Assembly (NCBI RefSeq): GCF_900114875.1
Contig: NZ_FPKW01000009.1
Location: 113,294-177,293, forward strand
DNA from: Chryseobacterium limigenitum
GTDB lineage: Bacteria > Bacteroidota > Bacteroidia > Flavobacteriales > Weeksellaceae
Length of the DNA: 64,000 bases
Reading direction: 5' to 3'
Position numbers and translations under genes: made by a program. Under the pieces are notes generated by a model. The model worked only from the letters and a program-made list of their open reading frames with translations, made no database searches and had not been told where the DNA came from. Below, piece after piece: positions 32,367 through 42,900 of the stretch. The stretch's first letter is position 1, and each line of letters begins with the position of its first letter.

Positions 32367-33236
32367 ATGAGAACTTTATTATACACCCTTTTAATATTCA
32401 CAGCTCAATTTTTCACGGCTCAAACTGCAACCAAAGAACAGATTGTTTCCGATTTACCTGAGATTGAAATTACCGAAGGCATCAACCTGCATATTATCTC
32501 GCCTGAGCCCATTCAGTACGTGGATTTGTCAACAGAAAAACTGACTGGAGATTTGCCTTCTACAAACATTGCCAGAATAAAGATCACAGACCATCCTGAT
32601 TCTGACGAGAAAGGAAAAATCAATATACCTTCCGTTTTTGTTAATGGAAATACTATTGGGATCATTACCGTTGTCGCACAATCTTTCATTGCACAGTATA
32701 AAGTGGTGCATAGAAATCAGGATAACCTCAATACGATTACCAATATTCATATACAGCCCGAAGCGATGCAGCCTGTAGAATTTGATAAAATGGTGTTCTC
32801 TAATCTTGAACTGAGAAAATTTTCGATGGATATTATTCGAAAAAAATCTGAAAAAAATCCGATTAGAGAAGAAAAAAATCTAAAACTCAGCTTCCAGCTC
32901 AATAATGTCTATGTGATGAGTGCTTATATTTTTTTAGATATGACCATCAAGAATAATTCTAATCTGAACTATGATATTGAGGATTTGAAATTCTCCTTGG
33001 AAGACAAAAAAATACACAAAGCCACCAATAACCAAAGTGTAGATCTAACACCCATTTTACAGCTCAATCCGCAGAAACACTTCAGAAAAAATTTCAGGAA
33101 TATTTATGTTTTCAAAAAATTCACTTACCCAAACAGTAAAGTGATGATGATTCGCTTGATTGAAGAACAGCTCTCGGGGCGCACCATAGAAATGAAAGTC
33201 AACTATTCAGATATTCTGAAAGCAGATACCTTTTAA
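32367..33236 (+). CDS. traN: TraN (VirB9-like), DUF4138
   Basis: The 289-residue protein has a signal peptide (ending FFTAQ) and a beta-rich body with EITEGINLHIISPEPIQYVD and YKVVHRNQDNL, then LSFQLNNVYVMSAYIFLDMT and TIKNNSNLNYDIEDLKFSL, the region expected for DUF4138. The order TraM-TraN is standard. It likely forms part of the outer-membrane ring. Confidence 0.82.
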   Translation: MRTLLYTLLIFTAQFFTAQTATKEQIVSDLPEIEITEGINLHIISPEPIQYVDLSTEKLTGDLPSTNIARIKITDHPDSDEKGKINIPSVFVNGNTIGIITVVAQSFIAQYKVVHRNQDNLNTITNIHIQPEAMQPVEFDKMVFSNLELRKFSMDIIRKKSEKNPIREEKNLKLSFQLNNVYVMSAYIFLDMTIKNNSNLNYDIEDLKFSLEDKKIHKATNNQSVDLTPILQLNPQKHFRKNFRNIYVFKKFTYPNSKVMMIRLIEEQLSGRTIEMKVNYSDILKADTF

Positions 33237-33246
33237 TATTAAGACT

Positions 33247-33603
33247 ATGGAAAATTTTACAGTTATGCTGTGTTTTGCACTGGTGATATTACTATTTACC
33301 TACCATTCTGTTGCTATAATTATTATTTATAAAAAACGAAAAGAATTTATCATTGCCTATAAAAGGGTGTTAAACCTTAAAGATTGGTGTGATAAAATAT
33401 CTGAAGAGCCAGGTCACTCATACATTATCGAGAGTGTCGAAAAAAGAGGAAATGAATTAATAAATAAATTGAATCTGTTGAATGCCAAACTTGTTAAAAT
33501 ACAGGAACATCATAAAAATTTGCAGGAACGGCAACAGAAGCTACACGATAGTTTACTGGAAGAACACAAATTACTGAATCAATATTTCGAAAATTATTCT
33601 TAA
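33247..33603 (+). CDS. Small membrane-anchored coiled-coil protein
   Basis: The 118-residue product starts with a hydrophobic helix (MLCFALVILLFTYHSVAIIIIY) and continues as a charged coiled coil (LINKLNLLNAKLVKIQEHHK, then NLQERQQKLHDSLLEEHKLL). Not recognised. Its stop shares one base with the ATG of the coupling-protein gene (TAATG), so the two may act together at the membrane. Confidence 0.5.
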   Translation: MENFTVMLCFALVILLFTYHSVAIIIIYKKRKEFIIAYKRVLNLKDWCDKISEEPGHSYIIESVEKRGNELINKLNLLNAKLVKIQEHHKNLQERQQKLHDSLLEEHKLLNQYFENYS

Positions 33604-35594
33604 TGCAAGAGCAACAACACCAAATAAAGATCTATGGCTTTCTACAAAAAGCGGTGTACGCAGTCGTAGCACTCGATTGTGCTTCGCTTTTCTACCTTAA
33701 TGCCAATGTTCCGGTAGTATCAAACTTGTTGAAAAATTTTTCAAAGTTGAGTTTTATCTACCCTCCTATCAATGCCAAATTTGCAACATTGATTCTGATT
33801 GGATTAGTGGCTGTCGGAACAAAAGCCAAGAAAAAGAAAGACCTTAATATTAGTAAAGAGATTATTGCTCCTATGATTTTGGGATTGCTGATGATTTTTT
33901 CTTCACTGGTTTGGCAGAATGAGGCAGGAAATGAAAAACTTCCAAGAGTGTTTCCCGGATTTAATCTCTATCAGGGAATCTATGCAGTTCTTTCTTTTTT
34001 AGGGGCAGTTATTCTTCAAATGGGTGCAGATAGTATTTCAAAACTGATGCAGCAGAAAATGGGAAAAGACCGATGGAATGTTGAAGAAGAATCTTTCGAC
34101 CAAAATCAGGAATTGGTAACATCGGATGTCACAATCAATATTCCATACTTGTTCCGTTACAAAAACAAAAGCAATAAAGGTTGGATGAACATCAATCCTT
34201 TTAGAGGAACGATGGTCATTGGAACACCAGGTTCTGGTAAATCTTTTGGTGTGATCAATCCTGCCATAAGACAAATGATTGCAAAAGGTTTCTGTCTCTG
34301 CATCTACGATTTTAAATTTCCTGATCTAGCACAGATTGCATACTACCATTATTTGTTGAAAAAAAGTAAGGAAGCAGACTACGATTACAATTTCCACGTC
34401 ATTAATCTGAAAGAGGTTGAAAAATCAAAACGAGTCAATCCATTTCACAAAAAGTACATCCAAACTTTAGCAGAAGCCCAGGAAATGGCAGAATCAATGG
34501 TTTCATCTCTACAGAAGGGAGGTTCGAGTTCCGGAGGTGGTTCTGAAGCTTTCTTTACCCAATCCGCCATCAATTTTCTGTCTTCCTGTATTTATTTTTT
34601 TGCAACATTTGAAAATGGAAAATATTCTGATCTGCCTCATATTCTTTCCTTTATGAACCGCAGTTATAAAGAAATTTTTGACACACTTTTTACCAACGAA
34701 GAAATTTTCTCTTTGCTTTCGCCTTTCAAAACGGCGTATGACAACAAAGCGTTTGATCAGCTGGAAGGACAAATTGGAACTTTGAAAATATTCCTTTCCC
34801 GATTGGCAACTAAAGAAAGCTTTTGGGTGTTTTCGGGAGATGAAGTGGAATTGAAGATTACTGATCGTGAAAATCCATCCATTATCATATTAGCATCAGA
34901 TCCGGGAACACAGGATATTAACTCAGCCCTTTATTCCTCGGTGTTAAACAGGACTTTAAGATTGATCAATTCCAAGCACAATTTACCGGGAGGAATTATC
35001 GCAGACGAATTTCCGACGATTTATATTCATAAAATTGATAACATCGTGGCCACTGCAAGAAGCAATAAAGTTGCTGTAATGCTTGGATTACAAGAAATTC
35101 CGCAGCTCAGACAGTTCTACAAAAAAGAAGTTGCAGATACTATTTCTGCGATTGTTGGAAATATTATTTCCGGTTCTGCCAGAGACAAAAATACATTGGA
35201 TTGGTTGGAAAAACTATTTGGGAAAATTAAACAGAAATCATACTCACAATCAATTTCACAGCAAGGGACGACCACCAGTATTAATGAAAAGATGGACAAT
35301 ATGATTCCTGCCGGAAAAATTGCGGCTCTGAAAACCGGAGAAATGGTTGGAATGATCGCACAGGGAGAAGAAAATGATGCTGAGGAATATAAAACGTCTG
35401 CAATTAGTGGTAAAATTAACCTGGATATGAAAGCGATTCAAGAAGAAGAAAAAAACTATGTTAAAATGCCATCTTATTACTCTTTTGTAGATAAAAAAGG
35501 GGTTAACCGCAAAGAAGAAGTGCTGATGACCAACTTTAGAAAGATCAACAAAGAAGTGGAACTCATTGTGAATGAAAATATTAAAGCTGCGTAA
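33603..35594 (+). CDS. Type IV coupling protein (VirD4-like)
   Basis: This 663-residue ATPase links the relaxosome to the channel. It has three to four N-terminal membrane helices, Walker A VIGTPGSGKSFGVINP (about 205-220), and the Walker B-type GGIIADEFPTIYI (about 461-473). SIIILASDPGTQDINSALYS and VMLGLQEIPQLRQFY are further family features. In Bacteroidota elements the gene is called traD, mobC or tra coupling protein. The region after residue 540 holds QEEEKNYVKMPSYYSFVDK near the C-terminus. Confidence 0.85.
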   Translation: MQEQQHQIKIYGFLQKAVYAVVALDCASLFYLNANVPVVSNLLKNFSKLSFIYPPINAKFATLILIGLVAVGTKAKKKKDLNISKEIIAPMILGLLMIFSSLVWQNEAGNEKLPRVFPGFNLYQGIYAVLSFLGAVILQMGADSISKLMQQKMGKDRWNVEEESFDQNQELVTSDVTINIPYLFRYKNKSNKGWMNINPFRGTMVIGTPGSGKSFGVINPAIRQMIAKGFCLCIYDFKFPDLAQIAYYHYLLKKSKEADYDYNFHVINLKEVEKSKRVNPFHKKYIQTLAEAQEMAESMVSSLQKGGSSSGGGSEAFFTQSAINFLSSCIYFFATFENGKYSDLPHILSFMNRSYKEIFDTLFTNEEIFSLLSPFKTAYDNKAFDQLEGQIGTLKIFLSRLATKESFWVFSGDEVELKITDRENPSIIILASDPGTQDINSALYSSVLNRTLRLINSKHNLPGGIIADEFPTIYIHKIDNIVATARSNKVAVMLGLQEIPQLRQFYKKEVADTISAIVGNIISGSARDKNTLDWLEKLFGKIKQKSYSQSISQQGTTTSINEKMDNMIPAGKIAALKTGEMVGMIAQGEENDAEEYKTSAISGKINLDMKAIQEEEKNYVKMPSYYSFVDKKGVNRKEEVLMTNFRKINKEVELIVNENIKAA

Positions 35595-35595
35595 A

Positions 35596-36468
35596 ATGAA
35601 AAAACTAAAATACACATTTACATTGATGGCGCTGTTTTACAGCTGCTTATGCTTTGCCCAATTCAATACGATTACACCAACAATACCGAAAAAATCTGAA
35701 AATCCAAAGGTATCCGAAAAATCTAATATTGAAGATCCGGTAAAACAAAAGAAGGCTAAGAAATCTTGGAAGCAAGTTTTAAATATCACCACAAAATCAG
35801 ATTTAAAAAATGAAACCAAAGGTTCGACGAAGTGGTTAACGAGTCAAATAGATTCACTGAAAACACTGATTAAAGAGTATAGCAGTGTAAAAGAAATACG
35901 AAAAAATGAGTTTGAAAAACTGAAAGATTCTTTGATGCTGCAAGCACAAAATAGAGTAGAAGAAACAAAGAAAGCATCAAAAAAACAAAACTTTTTTACA
36001 ACGTATGATTTTGTAGACGAACCTGCAGCATCTTTTTCAAAAATTGTAATGCCTCTTAAAAACAAGATCACCATTACATCTTCTTATGGGACAAGAACTC
36101 ATCCTATTTTCGGAACAAAAAAAACGCACAACGGCATCGACCTTAAAGCCAGTTATGAGAATGTCTATTCTGTAATGGATGGAATTGTTGCAGCAACCGG
36201 TTGGGATTCTAAAGGCGGAGGGAATTTCATAAAGGTAAAACATTTTAACCGTTTCGAAACTTCCTATCTACATCTTTCAGAAATGTATTATCGAGCTGGA
36301 GAAATAGTAAAAGCTGGATTTGTCATCGGAAAAAGCGGGAATACCGGAAACTCCACAGGACCACATCTGCATTTTTCGGTGAAAGAATTCGGACAAAACA
36401 TCAATCCTTCTCATTTTTTAAATGACCTCATAAAAGTAAACAATTTAATAGCAACATACAATGAATAA
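35596..36468 (+). CDS. M23 family metallopeptidase of the tra cluster
   Basis: The protein (about 290 residues) has a signal peptide (ending SCLCFAQ), a coiled-coil region, and a C-terminal LytM/M23 domain with the zinc ligands visible in THNGIDLKA (His and Asp, about 178-182) and HLHFSVKEFG (HxH, about 257). Such endopeptidases cut peptidoglycan peptides and would open a path for the transfer channel, filling the role of VirB1. The upstream ATG at 35572 lies inside the coupling-protein gene. The end overlaps the next gene by eight bases. Confidence 0.82.
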   Translation: MKKLKYTFTLMALFYSCLCFAQFNTITPTIPKKSENPKVSEKSNIEDPVKQKKAKKSWKQVLNITTKSDLKNETKGSTKWLTSQIDSLKTLIKEYSSVKEIRKNEFEKLKDSLMLQAQNRVEETKKASKKQNFFTTYDFVDEPAASFSKIVMPLKNKITITSSYGTRTHPIFGTKKTHNGIDLKASYENVYSVMDGIVAATGWDSKGGGNFIKVKHFNRFETSYLHLSEMYYRAGEIVKAGFVIGKSGNTGNSTGPHLHFSVKEFGQNINPSHFLNDLIKVNNLIATYNE

Positions 36469-37168
36469 CATAACCTTACCTACCGATGAACTGAAAAAAT
36501 ACGGAATTATTAATGAGGATAATTCTTTCTCTAAAAAGCTAAATATAGAGGATGTTCAGAAATTTCTGCAAGGATATACCATCGTTGCAGACCACGACAA
36601 AAACAGGGCGACTTTTCAGCTGACTGATAATAATACTAAACTGAAGGTCATCTTTTTGGAAAGAGATAAAAGTATTTCTGACATCCTCGAAAACAGTAAA
36701 AATAATATTCAATATACTGATGTCAAGAATGTTTCTAAATCTGAAAATGAACTGAGTTTCGAAAAAAAAGCTTTCATTTTTGACAAAGAGACCGAAAAAG
36801 TAGTTGAATTTGATTTCATTAAAAATGCAAGAGAATTGACCGCAATTATTGCAGATAAAAAAAATACAGAAGAACTTAACCGTTACATAGCAGAACTTCT
36901 AAAACTTAAATCTTTTCTGCAAGATAAAATTGTTCAGTTCCCAGAAATGGCAAAAGAAATTACGAATGATTTGAATATTGTATCCAAAGAATTTAATACA
37001 GTTGCTGGAATCTCTGAAAAGCAAAATCACTCTCAAAAGCAGGAAAAATCAGATTTACAACTAAATGTGAACGACCCTGATGTCTATCAGGATGCCAATC
37101 GAATGAGAGATGAGGAAAGCCAAGAGCAGGACGAGGAAATACCAAAGTCAAGAGGTTTTAGAAGATAG
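36461..37168 (+). CDS. Accessory protein with DUF4099-like N-terminus
   Basis: This 235-residue hydrophilic protein begins TLPTDELKKYGIINEDNSFS and continues LNIEDVQKFLQGYTIVADH, which resembles the N-terminal segments of DUF4099/DUF3945-type proteins linked to topoisomerase and primase genes on Bacteroidota elements. The rest is helical and charged and ends in a low-complexity Glu/Gln/Asp-rich tail. Its function is unknown. It overlaps the peptidase gene by eight bases. Confidence 0.5.
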   Translation: MNNITLPTDELKKYGIINEDNSFSKKLNIEDVQKFLQGYTIVADHDKNRATFQLTDNNTKLKVIFLERDKSISDILENSKNNIQYTDVKNVSKSENELSFEKKAFIFDKETEKVVEFDFIKNARELTAIIADKKNTEELNRYIAELLKLKSFLQDKIVQFPEMAKEITNDLNIVSKEFNTVAGISEKQNHSQKQEKSDLQLNVNDPDVYQDANRMRDEESQEQDEEIPKSRGFRR

Positions 37169-37185
37169 CTTAATAGGTGGAAAAA

Positions 37186-39168
37186 ATGGAAGACAATCTA
37201 ACCTGGTTTGATAAGAATATAGTTCCCAGAACGAAGGCTTATAAAAATTTTGTGAAGGAAATTGAAAACACTTCACCTGAACAGTTTTTTCGGGACGGAG
37301 AGAGGCTGTTTACCGATAGAGAGAAAAAGTTTATGGCAATTCATCAATCTAAGGGAAAAGAATTTATTCAAGGTTCAAATTTTACATTGAAAACATTTTT
37401 CAATTCAAATCAGGGTTTCCCTATTGAGGATAAATTTAATACTACCGCTGAATTAGTCAGATTTATTGAAAAGCAGCAACTAGCCAATAAACATTTGATT
37501 TTGCAAAATAACAGGGAGTCTACTGAAATTGCTATAAGTAATGAGTCCATAAAACAGAAATTTCTCTCTGATCTCTGGGCTCAGGAATTGGAGAAAAAAA
37601 CTGATTTAAGTTCCGGATTGACCTATACGCAAATTGATGAAAAGCAAGCTCATCATTATCGAAATTATGAAGTTGAAGCTGTAAAGTTATCATTAGAAGG
37701 GGTTCATCAAATTGAAATGACTGATCTGGAAGAAAATGCAGACTTTTTTTCAGATGAAGGCTTTGAAGAAAATTTAACCCCTGCATCTGACCTTCCGGAC
37801 GGCTGGACCTGGAACGATTACGATGATGGGAGTGGCTCGCTGAAGAGTCCAAGCGGTCATAGGTATTACAGCTATGATCTGCAAACTCAGGAATATACAT
37901 TACCGTACGGTCGGCGAGAATGGACAGGTATGAGAGATTTTTATGATGCTCCAAAAAGTTTGAACGAATTCAAAAGCTATGTCGAAAACGACTTAAAAGC
38001 AAAAGCGGTGCAAAATAATCTTTATCCGAAACTTTCCGAAGAGGAAAAAAATGATATTCTCAAATACAGGATCTTTATGAAAGAAAACGAATTCATACTG
38101 GAGAACTTGCAGATCACAGCGAGCCAAAGAAAAGCTTATTCAGAGAAAATGGAATTCGGAACAACAGATGGAGATTATTCTCTTACAAAGGCACAAATGG
38201 ACACAATCCCAAATGTTATTGATGGTCATACGTTGTCAAAAAATGACAAATACGAATTGGCTTTCGGCCTATTGGAAAAACAGCTATATGGGGAATCCTA
38301 CGAATTATTGGATAGCGGTGAAATTCTAAAAAATTATCTGGATGAAAATGTTTTTTCAAGAAACAGAATATTAACAATGAATGATATAAAATTTAACAAT
38401 CAAACCCCAAACATTATGGAAACACAGAACGAATATGAACCATCTCAGTATCCGAAATTTCAATTAAAATATCTTGGTTTCGGAGAAGGAGAACAACTGC
38501 ACAAAGATTTAGAAAACGGAATTAATGCTCCCGAAAAAGAGTTCGAAATTAAAACCACTTCCGACAAAACGATGCCCGGAAATGAAATGGAATTCACGTT
38601 AAAATTCAATAAGATAGAAAATGGAAGTGTCTTTATGAATTTTTATAATGCTAAACTCACTAAAGCAAATGGCGACGTTATCTCCCACAATTTTCCTGTT
38701 AACAGGGTGAATACATTTACTGCTAAAGAAGCAGTCAACCTTTTGGAAGGGCGTACGGTAAAAATACAATTTCACAATCCGAAAACAGAAAAAATAGAAC
38801 CTGCATTTGCCAAACTGAATTTTAACGAACCCAAAACCGAAAAAGGAAATTACAATTTCCAGAATTTTTACAAAAATTATGGAGTTGATACGGCTCAGAT
38901 CGTAGAAAAATCCAAACTGATCTTCGATAAGCCGGAATGGAAGGAAAGTACCATAAAATCTTTGGAAAAAGGAAATATCGTGAAGGTAAAATTTGAATTG
39001 GATGATAAAGTAATAGAAGGCAAAGCGGTGCTGAATCCGCAATACAAAAATCTGAATCTGTATGATTCTGATATGAACAGAATCAATACCAACAAGCCTT
39101 TAGAAGGTTTGGAACAAGACAACAAGCACGAAAAAAATAACGTGAAAGAACAAAGTATTAAACGATAG
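37186..39168 (+). CDS. Large hypothetical protein with DUF3945-like C-terminus
   Basis: The 660-residue protein (ATG at 37186; a GTG at 37177 is also possible) is soluble and acidic. Its last part, with GNIVKVKFELDDKVIEGKAV and LNPQYKNLNLYDSDMNRIN, is similar in pattern to the ending of DUF3945-type proteins of mobile elements. A middle section (about residues 196-240) shows LPDGWTWNDYDDGSG, GHRYYSYD and a later Trp, a spacing loosely like a WW domain. No enzyme motif is seen. It follows the previous gene closely. Confidence 0.5.
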   Translation: MEDNLTWFDKNIVPRTKAYKNFVKEIENTSPEQFFRDGERLFTDREKKFMAIHQSKGKEFIQGSNFTLKTFFNSNQGFPIEDKFNTTAELVRFIEKQQLANKHLILQNNRESTEIAISNESIKQKFLSDLWAQELEKKTDLSSGLTYTQIDEKQAHHYRNYEVEAVKLSLEGVHQIEMTDLEENADFFSDEGFEENLTPASDLPDGWTWNDYDDGSGSLKSPSGHRYYSYDLQTQEYTLPYGRREWTGMRDFYDAPKSLNEFKSYVENDLKAKAVQNNLYPKLSEEEKNDILKYRIFMKENEFILENLQITASQRKAYSEKMEFGTTDGDYSLTKAQMDTIPNVIDGHTLSKNDKYELAFGLLEKQLYGESYELLDSGEILKNYLDENVFSRNRILTMNDIKFNNQTPNIMETQNEYEPSQYPKFQLKYLGFGEGEQLHKDLENGINAPEKEFEIKTTSDKTMPGNEMEFTLKFNKIENGSVFMNFYNAKLTKANGDVISHNFPVNRVNTFTAKEAVNLLEGRTVKIQFHNPKTEKIEPAFAKLNFNEPKTEKGNYNFQNFYKNYGVDTAQIVEKSKLIFDKPEWKESTIKSLEKGNIVKVKFELDDKVIEGKAVLNPQYKNLNLYDSDMNRINTNKPLEGLEQDNKHEKNNVKEQSIKR

Positions 39169-39247
39169 ATAACACTTACAACCAATCATTTATTTCCCAG
39201 CGGTAAGTCAAATTAATTAGGCTGCCGCTTTTTTAAACCCTATATCT

Positions 39248-39928
39248 ATGAAAAAACTTTTAATACTACCCAGCTTGTTTTTTCTTTTTGTAAGCACTTC
39301 CTGCCACAAAGAAATCAAATCCGAAAAAGGAGGAATCGATGTTGTCTCCAATGTATATTTTGATGTTTCCAAAAATCTGAACAATATCCAAAGTTTTCAT
39401 TTGTCAAGCCTTAATTATTCAGGAGATTCCATAATAGAAAGGATTCCGGATGTTGATGCTCCCGAAATAACCCAACAGATTTATTTCATTAAAGATTCAT
39501 TGTGCTATACTATTGAAAATGAAAATCCCGGCAAAATTATTCTGTCAGACATCATAAAGAAACAAAAGCCGCTTTCGGTTGAAAAGAAAAAAGGAGGAAC
39601 ATTGTTTTCTCAGGAAAAAATCCCCAATTACAGAAACAGAAAAAATCTGAATGATACGGTTTTGTTTAAGAAAAAATACAAACGATTTGAAATCAACTCA
39701 CCTTGGATGTACACCCGGTTTTACATTTATCCAACGGATACTATTTTACCGTACTCTATTTACAAACACGCGGAAAAGGACTACCACGGAAGGCTCGAAA
39801 GGATTGATTCTTACAATAAAAAGACGGACATATTCGTGACGCTTCAATTAATATCAAGAAAAAACTGGGACAGTGAAGCCAAAGAAATTTTTGAATTTAA
39901 CCACTTCATAAAAAACAGAAAAAAGTGA
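39248..39928 (+). CDS. Lipoprotein of the transfer region
   Basis: The 226-residue product has a lipoprotein signal (FVSTSCHKE, Cys about residue 19) and a soluble, beta-rich body with no recognised family. It ends in a GTGA overlap of four bases with the start of the giant helicase/methylase gene. In this place it might be an exclusion or surface protein, but that is conjecture. Confidence 0.5.
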   Translation: MKKLLILPSLFFLFVSTSCHKEIKSEKGGIDVVSNVYFDVSKNLNNIQSFHLSSLNYSGDSIIERIPDVDAPEITQQIYFIKDSLCYTIENENPGKIILSDIIKKQKPLSVEKKKGGTLFSQEKIPNYRNRKNLNDTVLFKKKYKRFEINSPWMYTRFYIYPTDTILPYSIYKHAEKDYHGRLERIDSYNKKTDIFVTLQLISRKNWDSEAKEIFEFNHFIKNRKK

Positions 39929-42900
39929 AAGATGAAGATTTTTTTAATGAGATAAATGATGACATTTCTGTAGTTGAAGGAAATAAAAAGGAACTTATTG
40001 TTTTCACAAACAGTAAGGATATGCTTTCATTCTTGGAGCTTCTTCAATTGAACAAGCAAGTCAATAATAGAACAATTATTACCTTAAATTCCGGTTCCAA
40101 TAGCAAAAAGTTCCTCAATAGATACCAGAATTATGATGGCAAAATGTTTTTATGTCTGAGCGGGGACAGAACAGGAAATGCAATAACCAGAAAAATTCTT
40201 ACAGAATTTAATGGCAAAAATATCAAAGACGTTCGTCCGTTGTATGAAATTTCTGAAAATGGGAATCAAGACCTGACCGAATATTTAGAGAATAAACTCA
40301 ATTTTCAAGATAAAAATACTAATTTAGTTGAACCAAAAATTTCTGAAAATGAAAGCAATGCAATTGAATCCGGAACAACATCCGATCCTCAGCAAGTGGG
40401 AAACGGAACACCTGAACAAAACACTGGAGAACTTGGCTCAAAAATCCAATCCGAGCAAAACGGAAGTTACGAAAGCGGACAAGCAGTGGGCAGCAACAAT
40501 GCTGGAAATGGACTTGCAGGCACAGAACGGAGCGATTTGGGAAACCGAAACCGAGGAAGAGGATCCAATGGAGGAACACAACCGCAAAATGATGAAAAAA
40601 ATGAGGGAAGAGAATATTCCTTGGGCGGAATCGTATCCGGGAGAGCTATATCCGATAGAAGAAGATCCGATAGAAGACCTTCCGAGGTAAGTGAAAATTC
40701 AACAAATAAGGTAGAGCTAGATGTTCTCATTTCAAAATATAAAGGGCGAAAACTTAATAATGAACAAGTTGCGGAAGTAGTTTCTGCAGCTTGTTTTGTT
40801 TCTAATGACAACAGAATTCTTCTCAAAGAAAATCTGAAAGTCACGGATGATTTAAAAGAAATCTGCAATCAATTCCAAAGTGGCGGAACCGCAAAAGAAG
40901 GCAGAGGGATTTTAGATGAATATTACACACAAGATAAAATTGTCGATGCAGTCCGCAATTTAATCAAAGACCATTTCAAAACTCAAAAAGAAATTTCTGT
41001 TTTAGAACCCAGCGTTGGTACAGGAAATTTTATCTATGCCACTCGCGAATTATCTGTAAATTCTAAAATTACAGGCTTTGAAATCAACGAAACCACGGCG
41101 AAAATTGCAAAAATTCTACATCCCGAAGTCGAGATCAACCTTCGTTCGTTTGAAACTGAATTTATTGATGACAGAGGTAATAAAAAAGACTCAAAAGATT
41201 TTTCAGAAAGATATGATTTGGTCATCGGAAATCCGCCTTATGGCGAACATCGTGGGCTTTACAAAGGATTAGGCGAAGAACCTAAAATTTCAAAATACGA
41301 AGATTATTTTGTTAAACGGTCATTAGATTCTTTGAAACCCAACGGCGTTTTGGCGATGGTTCTTCCATCAGGTTGGCTCAACCGACAAAAGAATTTACAG
41401 AATGCTAGTGTTTTGGAAGGTTTCCGTTTACCCAATGGCGCTTTTGCAGGAACACAAATCGGAACGGATATTATCATTCTCAAAAAAAACAATCACCAGA
41501 TTTCTGCGGATATTTCCAAATATTTTGAAAATAATCACACAAGAGTTCTCGGGGAAAACCGTGAGAAAACCAATCGTTTTGGGCGTTTGGAAAATTATAT
41601 CCACGGAAATTTGGATGAAGCTCTCTTTAAGATTGAACAATTTAAAAATAAAAAAGAAACCGAGAGAATCGGAAATCTTTTTGAAGATTTGTTTTTAGAA
41701 AATACTGAGTCCAATTCTGTTACAAAAGTTCCTGTAAAAAAAGAAATTATTGCGGAGAAAATAGATGAGTTGAATTTAACAGAAACTCAAGAAAAAATTG
41801 AATTGGTACTTTCTAAACTCAATAACATCAAGTTTAAATCTCCCACCATTACGACTGAAATAAGAAAGTATGAAAAACTGCGCGAAGATTTAATCACAAA
41901 ACCAGCATCGTTTTCAGAAGAAAAATTAAAAGAATTGATAGAAAAAAGTGATAGAATAATTTCTATTCACAATACGAGAACTGAGAAGGAATATAAAGTC
42001 CAAACGGAGCCTTCCATAAAGAAAGGAATTTTAAAATATCAATTCTCCAAACAGGATGAAATTGTAAATACTTCCTTGCAAAATAGTTCAAACATTACGA
42101 AAGAACAAATTGAAGCATTCAGAGATACATCTTACGATGGAACGCTCAACAATCACGAAAAACATTCCAAATTTTCAAATTATTCTGATGGAGTTTGGAT
42201 TCACGATTTTTATTATGCAGAAGGAAATATTTATGCGAAGTTAGAGCAGCTCGAAAAAGATTTTGCAGATAAAAATGCTGTTGGTGGAACGGAAAATCAG
42301 TACGAAAAACAAAAAGCATTATTAGAAAATGTTCTACCAAAAGCGAAATCTTTAGATGAAATTTATATCAGTCCGAACCACGAGTTCGTGCACAAATTTG
42401 AGTTAGGCCAAATAGAAAAAGACCAATATAATCATATTACAAAACGTACCGAATCAGTCATTGTAGATTACAATCTTGCGGAAAGATTCAAAGACTTTGT
42501 AGGCACTTTGTCAAGTGAAGCCTTTGCGGGTTCTTCAGCTTGGGAAGTGCGAAGCTTTGTAGATAATGAAACGGTTACAGGAAGCGATAAAGAGCGAAAT
42601 GCGTTAGTCAGAGAAAGACGAAAAGCTGCTGCGAATGATTTGTTTTACAAATTTGTACGTGAAGAATTATCAGATGACATTAGAACTCGTTTTGTAAAAG
42701 ATTTTAACCGCAATTACAATAACATCCACGTTCCGGATTATTCTAAATTCCCATTGTTTTCAAAGATTCATAAGAATTTCAAAGGAAAGGAATTTAGATT
42801 AGCAGAGGTTCAGAAGGCGGGAATCGGAAGACAGACCACAAAAGGCGTAGGACTTTTAGCGCACGAAGTGGGTTATGGAAAAACATTGTCCGGAATCCTT

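Noticed and set aside
40467..40868. Minus-strand 133-aa open frame inside the helicase gene
   Set aside because: Leu/Ser/Arg-rich shadow of the linker with no protein-like pattern; it is a warning that this stretch is generally stop-poor.
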